Assembly (NCBI GenBank): GCA_024760905.1
Contig: CM045729.1
Coordinates: 76,710,050 to 76,774,049 of the forward strand
Source: Plotosus lineatus
Lineage: Eukaryota > Chordata > Actinopteri > Siluriformes > Plotosidae
DNA length: 64,000 nucleotides
Direction: 5' to 3'
Part shown: positions 16,915 to 27,573 of the stretch, piece by piece
How the letters are laid out: each line of letters begins with the position of its first letter
Numbering within the stretch: the first letter of the stretch is position 1
Notes under the pieces: model-generated
What the model saw: only the letters and a program-made list of their open reading frames with translations
Database searches by the model: none
What the model was told of the DNA's origin: nothing
Program-made: the position numbers and the translations under genes

Positions 16915-17246
16915 TTTCCAAACCGCCTAATCCTAATTAGGATAGCAGGATGGCTGGGTCCCATCTAAGCTGACTCTGGGCAAGGGCAGTGTACACCCTG
17001 GACAGTTTGCGAGGCCATCACAGGGCAGAAACACACTCATGGCTATGCAACCGATGCTTGGCAAAAGTCAGCAATGGTTCTTTTACATGCCTCACAGCAG
17101 AGAGAGCAAGAGACATGTCCAGTATTTGATAGCCTGGTTAGCTGCACTGGGAGGATAGCAGAGACAATCCATTGACAGTGGATCTTTAACCCTCAACCTT
17201 GGGCTCAGTAATCCAGCATGTTTCCACTAGGCCACCACTACCCCAC
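16915..17246 (-). mobile_element. tRNA-headed SINE with L2-like tail
   Basis: The tail 'cctaatcctaattaggatag' and 'gtacaccctggacagtttgc' leads to the body 'cagcaatggttcttttacat' and the head relic 'ctaggccaccactacccc'. The body is the same sequence used by the LINE-A-tailed SINEs. Confidence 0.8.
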
Positions 17247-17264
17247 ATTTGAAACTTATGCCAA

Positions 17265-18617
17265 GTGCCCATAGTAGCGCAGCTGACGGTCGCGGATCAA
17301 GCAGGTTACTCTTACCATCCCTGCATCCCTGAGCACCTTCTAGTTGGTAACAAAGTCCCACCAGCGGTATCCGAAGATGCGGCGAAGGGAAGTCATAACA
17401 AAGGAGTCCAGTCATCGTCCAAGCTCAACCATGAGCGTCCATGTCTTGCTTGAGTAGAGCAAGACAGGGAGCACAATGGAGTGAAAGACTCGGACTTTCG
17501 TCCGCCTGCTCAGATACCTCGACCGTCACACGGTTCTGGCCAGCGAGTCCATCGCCCCATAGGCAAGACCAAGTCGACGATTGATCTCGGCCCTGTAATC
17601 AGTGGAACGATGGACCACGCTGCCAAGGTAAGTGAAAGACTCCACGATCTCTATTCTTTCAGGACCCACAGCGATCGAGTCAACAGCAGCATCCAAGAGG
17701 TCGCGGAAACCCTGGATCTTGGTTTTGATCCAAGAGAATCCAAACCAAGCGGTTCCGCCTCCTCACCCAACGAACAGAGAGTCTCCATCAGGACATCCAT
17801 CGTTTCCGCGGAGACCACTGCGTCATCGGCAAAGTCCAGATCGGTAATCCGAACCTCACCAAACGGCACACCGCAGGCCGATCCACCCGATACCGCCGCC
17901 ATGATCCAGTCCATTGCAGTACTGAAGAGAGTGGTGGCCAGAACACACCCCTGCCTCATTCCAGTCTCAACTGAAAAGAACTCAGAGGTGGAGCCCCCAC
18001 ACCTCACAGCACTCTCTGTCCCAGAATACAGCGACGATATCAGCCGGACCAGAGCCGATGGGATCCCACGTAGACGAAGTATGCCCCAGAGGGCCTCCCT
18101 ATCCACTGAGTCGAATGCCTTGCGAAAATCTATATAGGCAGCAAGGAACCCCCTATCAAACTCCCGCAAGCGCTCAGACAGGACGCGGAGCGCCAAGATG
18201 CGGTCAACGGTCGACCTCTTTTGTGTAAACCCAGACTTTTCAGGGTGCTGGTGCGCTAGAAGCTGCTGTCGGATCCTTTTTCCAGTAGAATCCGTGCAAG
18301 GACCTTGCCCGGAACTGAGAGGAGAGTAACCCCCCGGTAACTGTTGCATTCTCGGGTATCACCCTTCCCCTTCCAGATCGGGACAACGATGCCCCGTTTC
18401 CAGTCAGTTGGGATAACACCAGTGCTCCACACGGAGCAAACTAGAATGAACAGCCACCTGAGGACGGCCTCACCTCCCGCCTTAAGCATTTCCACGTGGA
18501 TACCACAAACTCCCGCAAATTTGCCATCCGCCAAGCGCCACACCGCCCGCCAAGTTTCCTCAAGGGTTGGCGGGTTGCAGCCTGGGGGAGGGTCGGCAAC
18601 AAGAGTTTCAGCATCCC
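17265..18617 (-). mobile_element. LINE family B, RT half
   Basis: Two minus-strand open pieces (18759-18256 and 18349-17651) cover RT: WRLADGKFAGVCGIHVEMLK, NSYRGVTLLSVPGKVLARIL, GFTQKRSTVDRILALRVL, AYIDFRKAFDSVDREALWG, TGMRQGCVLATTLFSTAMDW and DLDFADDAVV. The FADD catalytic pair is present. Frame changes at about 18300 and 17760 break the protein. The region 17265-17600 is its decayed C-terminal part. It is GC-rich compared with the surroundings. The element stops at 18617, where the reversed 5'-truncated copy A3 begins. I recognise the protein type from fishes but not its clade. Confidence 0.85.
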
Positions 18618-19877
18618 ATACGATGAAGTTATGGGAAAGAATAGTTGAAGCTAGACTAAGGGCCGAGGTCAGCATTTGTGAGCAACAGTTTGGTTTCGTG
18701 GCAAGAAAGATCACCACACATGCAGTGTTTGCTTTGAGGATGTTAATAGAGAAGTACAAATAAGGTCAGAAGGAGCTGCATTGTGCCTTTGTGGATCTGG
18801 AGAAAGCATATGACAGGGTGCTGAGAGAGGAACTGTGGTATTGCATGAGGAAGTCTGGAGTGGCAGAGAAGTAGGTTAGAGTGGTGCAGGACATGTATGA
18901 GAGATGTAAGAAAGTGGTGAGGTGTGCTGCCGGTGTAACAGAAGAGTTCAAGGTGGAGGTAGGACTGAATCAAGGGTCAGCTCTGAGCCCCTTCTTGTTT
19001 GCTATGGTGATCAACGAAGCTGACAGATGAGGTTATACAAGAATCTCCATGGACTATAATGTTTGCAGATGACATTGTGATCTGTAGTGACAGCAGAGAA
19101 CAAATGCAAGAAAATCTAGAGAGGTGGAGGTATGCCCTGGAAAGGAGAGGAATGAAGGTTAGCCTCAGTAAAGCAGAATACATGTGTGTGAACGGCAAGG
19201 ACCCAAGAAGAACGGTGAGGTTACAGGGAGCAGAGATGAAGAAGGTGGATGATTTCAAGTACTTAGGCTCAACAATCCAGAGCAATGGAGTGTATGGAAA
19301 AGAGGTGAAGAAGTGTGTGCAGGCAGGTTGGAATGGTTGTAGAAAAGTGTCCGGTGTGATGTATGATCGGAAGGTATTGGCAAGAATGAAAGGAAAAGTG
19401 TACAAGACACTTTTGACACAATGAGGCCAGTGATATTGTATGGTTTCGACACAGTGGCCCTGGGGAAAGGACAGAAGGCTGAGCTAGAGGTAGCAGAGAT
19501 TAAAATGTTGAGGTTCTCTTTGGGAGTAACAAGGATGTATAGGATCAAGAATGAGTAAATCAGAGGGACAGCTCATGTGAGATGTTTTGGAGACAAAGTC
19601 AGATAGGCTAGATTGAGATGGTTTGGACATGTACAGAGGAGGGATAGTGAGTATATTGGTAGTAGGATGCTGAGGTTGGAACTACCAGGCAGAAGGCCAA
19701 GGGGAAGACCAAAGAAAAGATTTATGGATGTGGTGAAGGAGGACATGAAGGTAGTTGAAGTAAGAGTAGAAGATACAGAGGGAAGGTGAGATGGAGGCAT
19801 ACGGTTTGCTGTGGTGACCCCTGAAGGGAAAAGCCAAAAGTACAAGAAGAAGAAGAAGAAGAAGAAGAAGAAGAAGA
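18618..19877 (+). mobile_element. LINE copy A3, 5'-truncated
   Basis: It starts inside RT ('atgaagttatgggaaagaat'), continues through [14 protein letters not shown] and FADDIVICS blocks and the C-terminal GHVQRRDSEYIGS region, and ends in (AAG)n at 19846-19876. Stops and a one-base shift occur (for example an early TAG after 'gagaag' near 18872). It is oriented head-to-head with the family B fragment and meets it at 18617/18618. Confidence 0.9.
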
Positions 19878-21641
19878 TTATATTTTTCTATCTATTATTC
19901 CACGCACACGCAGTCGCAGATCAATAGAGACGGAGATTAGGTGCAAAAGGTCTTTTGGGTCGTGACTTACGGTAAACTTCTCTCAGCCACACCCCCTTAA
20001 AGCAATGGCATCATCACAGTAACAAACATGGTGGTGCTCATGCACATTCGCTGCATAAGGAAAGGAGGTCATTACTTTTAAGGAGCTGTATCATTGTAAC
20101 TGTAAATTCACGAGGTCTCAGGAGGAGACCTGTAGCAGTGCTTTTTCCCAGTAATGAACATGAGCGTCTCATTAAGCCAGTTGAGTGTCCTGAGATGCAG
20201 AAGCATCCTCACAGAAAGACAATGGGTCAGTAGAGGCAGAGATTAGGTGGAAAAAGTCTGACATAAACTTCTCTCAGCCACTCACATATTACTCAGGAAG
20301 TCACCGGACTACAATAACAGTAATGCCGGTATATGGACATAAAGCCCAGATCCCTCTAACTTACGACGTGTTGACACCAATATCTTGTCGTTGCAGTTCT
20401 TTGGTTAATCCATCAGAATGATGGGAAGCTCTGGATTAGTTTGTTCCACTCGAGTTTTGATGGTATCAGTGAGATGGAGTTATGTGGCTTCATCCACACA
20501 TAAGGCGCACTGGAGTATAAGACTTTTTTTTTTGTTCTTCTTTTTTAAGATTAAAGGATTTTCAGTTCACTTTATGGTCCAAAAAATACAGTATTCGTGA
20601 AATGGAGAACTATCATATAAAGTAATTTCATATGAAAAAAAAAAATAATAATAATTAAATTGTTAATGATTAGACCAATAGAAGAGCAACTATATGATTT
20701 TCTACATTGTTTGGTGATTTATCTGATAATTGTGTTTATTCACTGAAATGATTGCACTATTAATTTGTTCTGGTGATTCAAGGACCATGAAAAAAAATAA
20801 ATAAATAAAATAAATAAAATAAAATGCCCATTTTCAATAAAAAGGGACAAGGTCAACTTGACATATGATGTCATTTCTCGAAAGAAGCCATAGTTTACAA
20901 GTGGGGTCTTGATGTACCAATCAAAGATTATATATATTTTATCATGCTGTAATTTCTTGGAAAAAGAACCAGAGGGAGCAATCAGAGGAACGGGCACTGT
21001 ATACATCAATTCAGAGGTGGTAGACAGAGTTAGGGTCCTTTATCAGAATAATTTATTGTATGTGGATGGTTGCATGCTTTACCGTTCCTAAAGACAAATT
21101 AAAGACTTGAAAAATAAATTTGGGTCTCTTGCGTCACAAACTAGATACTTGTTGTTACAACAACAACACACAAGGTTTACAGGTTATGTAAAAACAGCAA
21201 GAGGCCTGTTACAGCTGCATTTTTCATCTCACTGGACATGAAGAAAACAGTCTTTCTTTTCCAAGGTCAGTTGGAAAAGCAGGCAATCTATACAAATGGC
21301 AGGTTGTTTTCTTTCTAATATTGCAAGACATTTTAGAGAGTTTACTTTAATGGTTCATAGTACAAAGCAGGCTGAGTGTCATCACACTGCTTGCATTTAT
21401 GTAAGACTTCAGATGTAGCTTAATTTCTGTGCATTATAACCTCTCAATAGAGTCCTTGGATTCACTGATCATAGTGTAAATGCCTTCTTTGAAAAACCAA
21501 CATGTGACGTTCTACATAAGCTGGGGTTTTGTAATATATGCAACTGATTCACTGTAAAGACACAAATACTGATCACATGTAGAATAGTTAAAAAAACAAA
21601 ACAAAACAAAAAAAAAAAAACACTTCGGAAATACAATATAT
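19878..21641. other. Mostly unique stretch
   Basis: AT-rich DNA with no recognised element. The open frame at 20909-21091 gives a fairly protein-like stretch (AIRGTGTVYINSEVVDRVRV) but lacks a convincing polypyrimidine tract or donor, so it is not called as an exon. It would lie on the same strand as the exon at 22941. Confidence 0.4.
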
Positions 21642-22013
21642 AGCAGTGGTTGGTATAGGGTGCTGGATCGCTGATCCAAAGGTTGGGGGTTCAAGTCCCA
21701 CTCTCCACTGGGTTGTCACTGCCCCCCCCCCCCCCCCAGTGCAGCTAACTGGGTTATCAAAGGCGGGCCATGTCTCTCACTGTCTATGGTGAGAGGCATG
21801 TAAAAGAACCATTGCTGACTTTCGTAAAGAGTAGCTGCAAAGTCGTCAGCGTGTTTCTGTCCCTTGCTAAAAAGGGTTGTGACAGGAAGGGCATCCGACG
21901 TAAAAAAAAACCTCTGCCAAATCAAACGTGCGAATCAGATGATTCGCTGTGGCGACTCCCGAATAAAAGGGAAAAAGCCGAAAGGAAGACAGACAGACAG
22001 ACAGCAGTGGTTG
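21642..22013 (+). mobile_element. RTE-tailed SINE with probable TSD
   Basis: The unit at 21653-22002 carries the second half of the tRNA head (B-box 'ggggttcaagtcccac'), body, and tail ending 'aaaaagccgaaaggaagac' plus (GACA)n. An 11-bp repeat 'agcagtggttg' at 21642-21652 and 22003-22013 looks like the target duplication. It resembles the normal SINE start, so chance is possible. A C run of about 17 lies at 21722-21738. Confidence 0.85.
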
Positions 22014-22344
22014 ATGGGATTTCACAAGCCTATAGAAATATATTTTTAAGAGAGACATTTTTATTTTAAATAATGAGCTCAAGTTTCTTTGAACAAGTGT
22101 ATGGATGTGTCCAGAGTTTAGCCAAGTTCAGGCTGTATTTCTCAGTGTGATTATAGAGAGTACCTGAATGATGCATGGTTACAACTGAGTTAATCACAGA
22201 CTTCAAACAAACCTGGCAAGAACACAGATGGGGAATTTTATTTGCCCTGTATAAAATTAATGAAGTCATAATCAAATCATAGCTTCTCTGTAGCAGGACT
22301 TTTTTTTTTTTTTCCTTACCTTGGAATTTTGAAGTGTTTGTCTG

Positions 22345-22733
22345 GGAATACCTTTAACAACTGTCTGTCTTCCTTTCGGCTTTTTCCCTTTTACTCGGGA
22401 GTCGCCACAGCAAATCATCTGATTCGCACGTTTGATTTGGCAGAGGTTTTTACGTCGGATGCCCTTCCTGTCACAACCCTTTTTTTTAGCAAGGGACAGA
22501 AACACACTGACGACTTTGCAGCTACTCTTTACGAATGTCAGCAATGGTTCTTTTACATGCCTCTCACCATAGACAGTGAGAGACATGGCCCACCTTTGAT
22601 TACCCAGTTAGCCGCACTGGGGGGGACAGTGACAACCTTGTGGAGAGTGGGACTCGAACCCCCAACCTTTGGATCAGCGATCCAGCGCCCTATACCACTA
22701 GACCACCACTGCCCCGGAATACCTTTAACAACT
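22345..22733 (-). mobile_element. Full-length RTE-tailed SINE with 18-bp TSD
   Basis: The SINE lies at 22363-22715 and reads on the minus strand: tRNA head (B-box 'ggttcgagtcccac' reversed near 22650), body, then a tail containing 'ggaagggcatccgacgtaaa' and 'gattcgcacg' reversed, ending in the LINE-A-like 3' sequence next to 'ctgtctgtcttcctttcggc'. It is bounded by the perfect repeat 'ggaatacctttaacaact' (22345-22362, 22716-22733). This is the best reference copy in the window. It is a short non-autonomous retrotransposon using LINE machinery; the Pol III promoter is inferred from boxes A and B. Confidence 0.95.
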
Positions 22734-22938
22734 ATACAGTATTATATGAGTGCTGCTGCTAAGTGTTAACATGACTGAGCAATAAAAAAAATAAATAAAT
22801 AAATAAACACATGTACTTACCAACTGAATGTTGTTCTACACAATTCAACATGCCACTTTCTGCAGATGACCTACTAATTGAGTGGATCTGAGAAAATAAC
22901 ACTATCAGCACTGAAATGTTTGGATCTTTTCTCTTTAT

Positions 22939-22940
22939 AG
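22939..22940 (+). promoter_or_regulatory. Predicted 3' splice acceptor
   Basis: The AG follows 'ggatcttttctctttat', a good polypyrimidine tract, and immediately precedes the open frame ending at 23157. A branch-point-like 'ctactaat' lies about 70 bases upstream. Confidence 0.55.
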
Positions 22941-23157
22941 GCGTTTTGGTTACATTAGGAAGTACTCATATCCTCACATCAAAGGGCTGAGTCGTAGAGT
23001 CATACTGGAATCTGGATATAGGCAGTGTTTACTACACTTCCCAGCCAAAAAAGGAACAGAGTCATATTTTGATGAAGAACTTTTATCCTTGAACACAGAA
23101 TGTAATCTCCGTGGCATTTTTGTTCCAGTTCGTATGGTCAAAGCTCAGAAACATTAA
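22941..23157 (+). CDS. Candidate terminal coding exon of an unrecognised host gene
   Basis: A strong 3' splice site (pyrimidine-rich 'cttttctctttatag', AG at 22939-22940) opens a frame that starts with the last base of a split codon and runs 71 codons with no stop to TAA at 23155-23157. A polyadenylation signal aataaa follows at 23164-23169, only 6 bases after the stop. The protein piece is basic and mixed in composition, beginning RFGYIRKYSYPHIKGLSRRV and ending LRGIFVPVRMVKAQKH. It contains no repeat or transposon motif and has no ATG of its own near the start, as expected of an internal or last exon. Upstream exons would lie to the left; none is certain in this window. I do not recognise the family. 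A retro-element relic is the main alternative, though the region around it is unique. Confidence 0.55.
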
Positions 23158-23163
23158 CGTGGC

Positions 23164-23169
23164 AATAAA
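23164..23169 (+). terminator. Polyadenylation signal AATAAA
   Basis: The canonical hexamer lies 6 bases beyond the TAA stop of the candidate exon. This is unusually close but possible. Confidence 0.45.
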
Positions 23170-23357
23170 ATGATGACCTGAATGTACTGAATGACCAGAT
23201 TATCACATCAATGGACAATTTCTTCCCTAATGACACATATATAAAATGGAGGCTCAGATAATGAATGAGTGGTTCAAGAAGCTTGAGGAATCATTTTCAC
23301 ATATTTATTGGCACCCCAGAGTCCTGAGCTTAACCTTTTTGAAAGTTTTCAATAATT

Positions 23358-23364
<7 letters not shown>

Positions 23365-23418
<54 letters not shown>

Positions 23419-23426
23419 ACACACAG
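23365..23426. repeat. (CA)n with (CAGA) interruptions
   Basis: It sits on the left edge of element X. Confidence 0.97.
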
Positions 23427-24275
23427 ACGCTCCCTGACTTACATTCATCCGTTTTACGTTTTTTTTTTTTAAAGTCAAATTTTGAGTTTCGCCGTACCTA
23501 CGTAGTACACTGACGTAATGACGCAATGCCACTGATGTGAACTGACGCAATGACATTGATGTGAATGTTGGTCAGAAGCGTAAGCCTACTAGCATGGGTG
23601 CAAGTCTCATACACAAAGATGAATTAACTATCTGCTCAGATCGGCACAATCCATTGCATACTCAGTTAAGCAAAGAGAGTTGTAAAATGAATGAAAACCA
23701 GAATCCACAAATTACAGAACAATTACAGATATTTATTATCTTTTAGAAGAATCCTAAGAGTGTATGCATCGCTTGAATAGAGTTTACTTACTTACTTACT
23801 TACACCAAAAAAAGAAAGAACTCTCCGCTTTGTTGGGATTTACATCAGTGCAGGCTGTGTTCTAAACGAGTTCAACAGCACCCTTGTGCACTTGAAAGAC
23901 CGGAAGTCTGTATAACCCACAGCAAGTACATTACTTAAGCAAGTATACTACTTTCGGTATTGAGCACCTCACATATTGTAAGCGTTTGATTGGCTGTTTT
24001 AAGCTTCATGTAAAGTGACTCGGTATAAATAAGTGACTTATTTTAAATTAATGTTGATATTATTTGATTTATTTGATATTATTTTACAATGTTATGTTTA
24101 TAATGATTGATTTAGGAGTGCTTTATGAGATACAGTAATTGTATTTATGGCTGTATAGTACAGTATATGTATTGTAATACACATGTCATATGTCATACGT
24201 CACTGTAACAGCTTACGTTCACTTACAACTTACGTTCGGCCATCCGGAACTAATTACAAACATAAGTCGGGGAGC
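23427..24275 (+). mobile_element. Element X: about 850-bp inverted-end element
   Basis: The left end 'gacgctccctgacttac' and the reversed right end (from 'ataagtcggggagcatc') agree at 14 of 17 bases. Both edges are (CA)n. Internal sequence (for example 'gcctactagcatgggtgcaa', 'cagtgcaggctgtgttct') reappears reversed at 46022-46656 and 49960-50240. No coding frame is seen, so it is an inferred non-autonomous DNA transposon or large MITE. Confidence 0.65.
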
Positions 24276-24280
24276 ATCTG

Positions 24281-24393
<113 letters not shown>

Positions 24394-24436
24394 CGTTTGG
24401 TGGATATCACTACATTATCCACTTAATGTTCTATCT

Positions 24437-24556
24437 TTTGCAATGGTCTGGTGAACTGTACACAGTGCACCCCAACTTCGCCTAGAGTCAACTGAGATGG
24501 GAGCACAACCCTAATTAAGATTAAGAGGTTCAGAAAATGAATGAATGAATGAATTA
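24437..24556 (+). mobile_element. SINE tail fragment (L2-like)
   Basis: 'gtcaactgagatgggagcac' and 'cctaattaagattaagaggt' match the tail of the SINE at 8158-8462. The piece ends in (GAAT)n. Confidence 0.6.
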
Positions 24557-24849
24557 ATGAATGTTCCATGTTATGCTATCCAGAGATAGATAGTGTCTTT
24601 GGAGATGAATTGTTTTGTATATATCCAGTATACACATCCAACATATATATCTCTCACTCTCTCTCTGTCTTTCTCTCTGTGTCTCTCTCTTTGTGTGTGT
24701 CTGTGGTAGTTGGGTGTTTTACAGACTTCCAATAGTGTAACAGAGACATGGATGCAGCTAACAGAAACCCAACGAAGCAGAGCAGAGTTGCCCCAAACAG
24801 ACATCAATAATGGATTAAACCTATCTTCTAAGGCTCACACAGCAGGATG

Positions 24850-25240
24850 GCGATAATGATACACAACCCCGTCTGCAGGCCTAAGTTTCCAGACAAAGGG
24901 CGAGTAGCACATGATCCTGACCCCCTTCCCCTCCTTATCCGGCCTGGCAAGACACGTTGGGATTTAGCGGCTGTTTAATCTTTAATGTCTGTGAAAGCCT
25001 TAAAGAATGCTAATTTCTGAGGCCTGCCACCAATTTCCCCTCTTTTTTGTTCTACGGTTCTCTGAAATTACAAATCTCTGTTCCCTATGGTCCCATTTAG
25101 TTGTGCACACTACAGCTGAGGACAATTAGACACAGGAAAGCGACAGGGGGTAGTGGCACACATTTTAGAGTTGTGCAGGAAGTTTGTGGAGGATGAAGGA
25201 ATTGCCCCGTGTGGGAAGATTAGTAAAGCCGGTCATCTTC
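24850..25240. other. Possible conserved noncoding block
   Basis: A repeat-free, compositionally balanced stretch with no open frame. It contains runs such as 'gctgtttaatctttaatgtc' and 'tggtcccatttagttgtgca', with homeodomain-like TAAT cores. It differs in texture from the decayed repeats around it. Conservation is an inference only. Confidence 0.3.
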
Positions 25241-25262
25241 AATGAATATGAAAGATAAATAG

Positions 25263-25263
<1 letters not shown>

Positions 25264-25351
<88 letters not shown>
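25264..25351. repeat. (TATC)n, about 88 bp
   Basis: A nearly perfect tetranucleotide array. Confidence 0.97.
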
Positions 25352-26079
25352 CTCATCACACTTTCCATGGCTTTCATAACAACCATACTGTACTACTTAT
25401 ATTTAGTCTGTGTACTCTTATTTTACATAACTTTTACCAATTCATAGAAAAATGAATTATATGGTGCACTTATTCAGTAATTATAACGGAAGAACATATG
25501 TTTTAGCTAAAGTCTCAGTAGGATAACAATCTCAGTCTGTTTTGTTTTGTTATTATGAGAAGTCATTCACAAATTATATCATGGTATTTATTGTCCTCCT
25601 GTATGAATTGCTGAAGCAGAAACATCTGATTACAGCTCTATTAGTTATGCGTGGATGCTTTATGGTCCCCTTTGTAAGTAATAATTCGAACATTTGAATA
25701 GGTTTGAAAACTATTCAAGAAAATCTATAATGATTGTCAGGTCAATGCAGGAGCTTTGGACGACGATTCCAAGTCATACTTTCAGATCGCACTTCTGGAT
25801 CACATTTCTCAGAGTGCACTATGACCGGTGGAGATGGCTGCTACCATTTATTCACACTTAGAGTTTGTGTAGTAATTACACAACCGTGTCGTGCGGTGAG
25901 GTTGACAGCTGATTAGTCACTGACTATAAAAATGTAAATGACCTCAAAAGAGTATTTGTTTAAATTTCTTCCAACTACTTTGGTCTTCTTTTAGTGATAG
26001 AATCAGAAAGTTTATTGATCACAAATGAAATTACTGTATGTGCACACAGTTGCCCCAGTTATCCTGAATAGAAGATAGA
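25352..26079. other. Unique stretch, nothing certain
   Basis: A GC-balanced island at 25735-25915 follows 'attgtcag' and is open in more than one frame for 28-60 codons. The frames conflict and no donor is convincing. Confidence 0.4.
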
Positions 26080-27573
26080 TTACAGGGTCAAAAGTTTAAA
26101 CTGAGAAAATGTATCATTTTCAGTGAAAATATATGTTGATTTTTAATTTCATGGTGTCACCAAATCTCAAAAAAGTTGGGACAAGACCACTTTCACTACT
26201 GTGATGCATCTCCTCTTCTTCTGGTCTGCAAACCTCTGGGGATCAAGGAGACATGTTTCTCAAGTTTTGAATTAAGAATGCTGTCTCATTATTGTCTAAT
26301 ACAGGCCTCTAACTGTTCAACTGTCTTGGGCCTTCTTTGTTGCACCTTCCGCTTTATGATGTGCCAAATGTTCTCTATAGGTGAAAGATCTGGACTGCAG
26401 GTTGGCCATGTCAATACCCAGATCCTTTTCCTACACAGCCACGATGATGTAATTAATGCTGCATTTCGTCTGGCATTATCATGTTGAAAAATGCAAGGTC
26501 TTTTCTGAAAGAGACGGCGTCTGGATGGGAGCAGATGTTGTTCTAGGTCCTGAATATACCTTTCTGCATTGACTGTGCCTTTCCAGATGTGCAAGCTGCC
26601 CATGCCACATGCCCTCATGAAACCCCATGCCATCACAGATCCAGGCTTCTGAACTGAGCACTGATAACAACTTGGGTTGTCCTTGTCCGCTTTAGTCCGG
26701 ATGACATGGCGTCCCAGTTTTCTATAAAGAACTTTGAATCGTGATTCGTCTGACCACAGAACAGTTTTTCACTTTGCTACACTCCATTTTAAACAACCTC
26801 TGGCCCAGAGAAAATGCCATCGCTTCTTAGTCCTGTTTAGAAATGGCTTCTTCTTTGTACTGTAGACTTTCATCTGGCAACAGCGGACAGCATAGTGGAT
26901 TGTATTCACCGACAACGGGTTCTGGAAATATTGCTGAGCCCATTCTGTGATTTCCCTTACATTCCCTTAGCATTGCTGTTTGTGGTGCAGTGTCATTTCA
27001 TGGCCTGAAGATCACATGCATCCAGTATGGTTTTTCGGCCTTGACCCTTAAGCACAGAGATTGTCCCAGATTATCTGAATCTTTGGATGATGTTATACAC
27101 TGTAGATGATGATAACCTTAAACTTTTTGCATTTTTTCTCTGGGAAACACCTTTGTGATATTGCTTCACTATCTTTCTTGCAACATTGGGAGAATTGGTG
27201 ATTTTTTATCCATTTTTGCTTCTGAAAGACACTGCCACTCTGAGAACCTATTTGTATACCGTCATGCTGCCAATGGACCTCATCAGTGGTAACTGATCTT
27301 CCAGCTTTTTGTTGTAAGTACAATTTATTTTTCCAGCCTCCTATTGTTACCTGTCCCAACTTTGTTGAGATTTGTTGACACCATGAAATTTAAAGTCCAC
27401 ATATTTTCCCTTAAAATTATACATTTTCTCAGTTAAAACCTTTGACCTGTCATCTATGTTCTATTTAGGATAAAATATTGAAATTTGGCATTTCCATATT
27501 CATTGCATTCAGTTTTTATTCACTATTTGTATACTGTCCCTACTTTTTTGGAAACCGGTTTGTATGTAAGTCT
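26080..27573 (-). mobile_element. Tc1/mariner-type transposon, degraded
   Basis: Inverted ends of at least 110 bp are visible: left 'actgagaaaatgtatcattt' with 'tttcatggtgtcaccaaatc', right (reversed) 'actgagaaaatgtataattt' with 'tttcatggtgtcaacaaatc'. Between them the minus strand encodes a transposase core at 26636-26289 with FQHDNARRNA (second catalytic Asp) and SPDLSPIENIWHIIKRKVQQ (third acidic residue). The N-terminal part (26640-27320) is frame-broken. The right end extends further (to 'ttttttggaaaccggtttgt') than the left, whose outermost part is missing. Inactive copy of a type common in fishes. Confidence 0.85.
26289..26636 (-). pseudogene. Tc1-type transposase, C-terminal half
   Basis: 115 residues from the catalytic DDE domain. 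MAWGFMRACGMGSLH is the strand before the second Asp, FQHDNARRN holds that Asp, and DLSPIENIWHIIKRK holds the last acidic residue and the basic helix. The first catalytic Asp region and the DNA-binding half are upstream in other frames (26640-27320), broken by stops. Confidence 0.8.

Noticed and set aside
20909..21091. Possible exon (AIRGTGTVYINSEVVDRVRV...)
   Set aside because: The frame looks protein-like, but the acceptor is poor and no donor follows in phase. It could be an upstream exon of the 22941 gene, but support is too weak to call.
21642..22013. TSD of 11 bp accepted as certain
   Set aside because: The repeated word 'agcagtggttg' resembles the normal SINE start (gcagtggtgg), so part of the match may be head sequence. 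Kept as probable only.
22640..22715. tRNA gene
   Set aside because: Boxes A and B are present in all SINE heads (also at 175, 35000, 41620, 42268, 63183), but each is followed by the SINE body and lacks a clean cloverleaf. Called as SINE promoters instead.
25734..25916. Possible exon after 'attgtcag'
   Set aside because: Three frames are open over overlapping parts, giving unrelated peptides, and no donor stands out. More likely noncoding.
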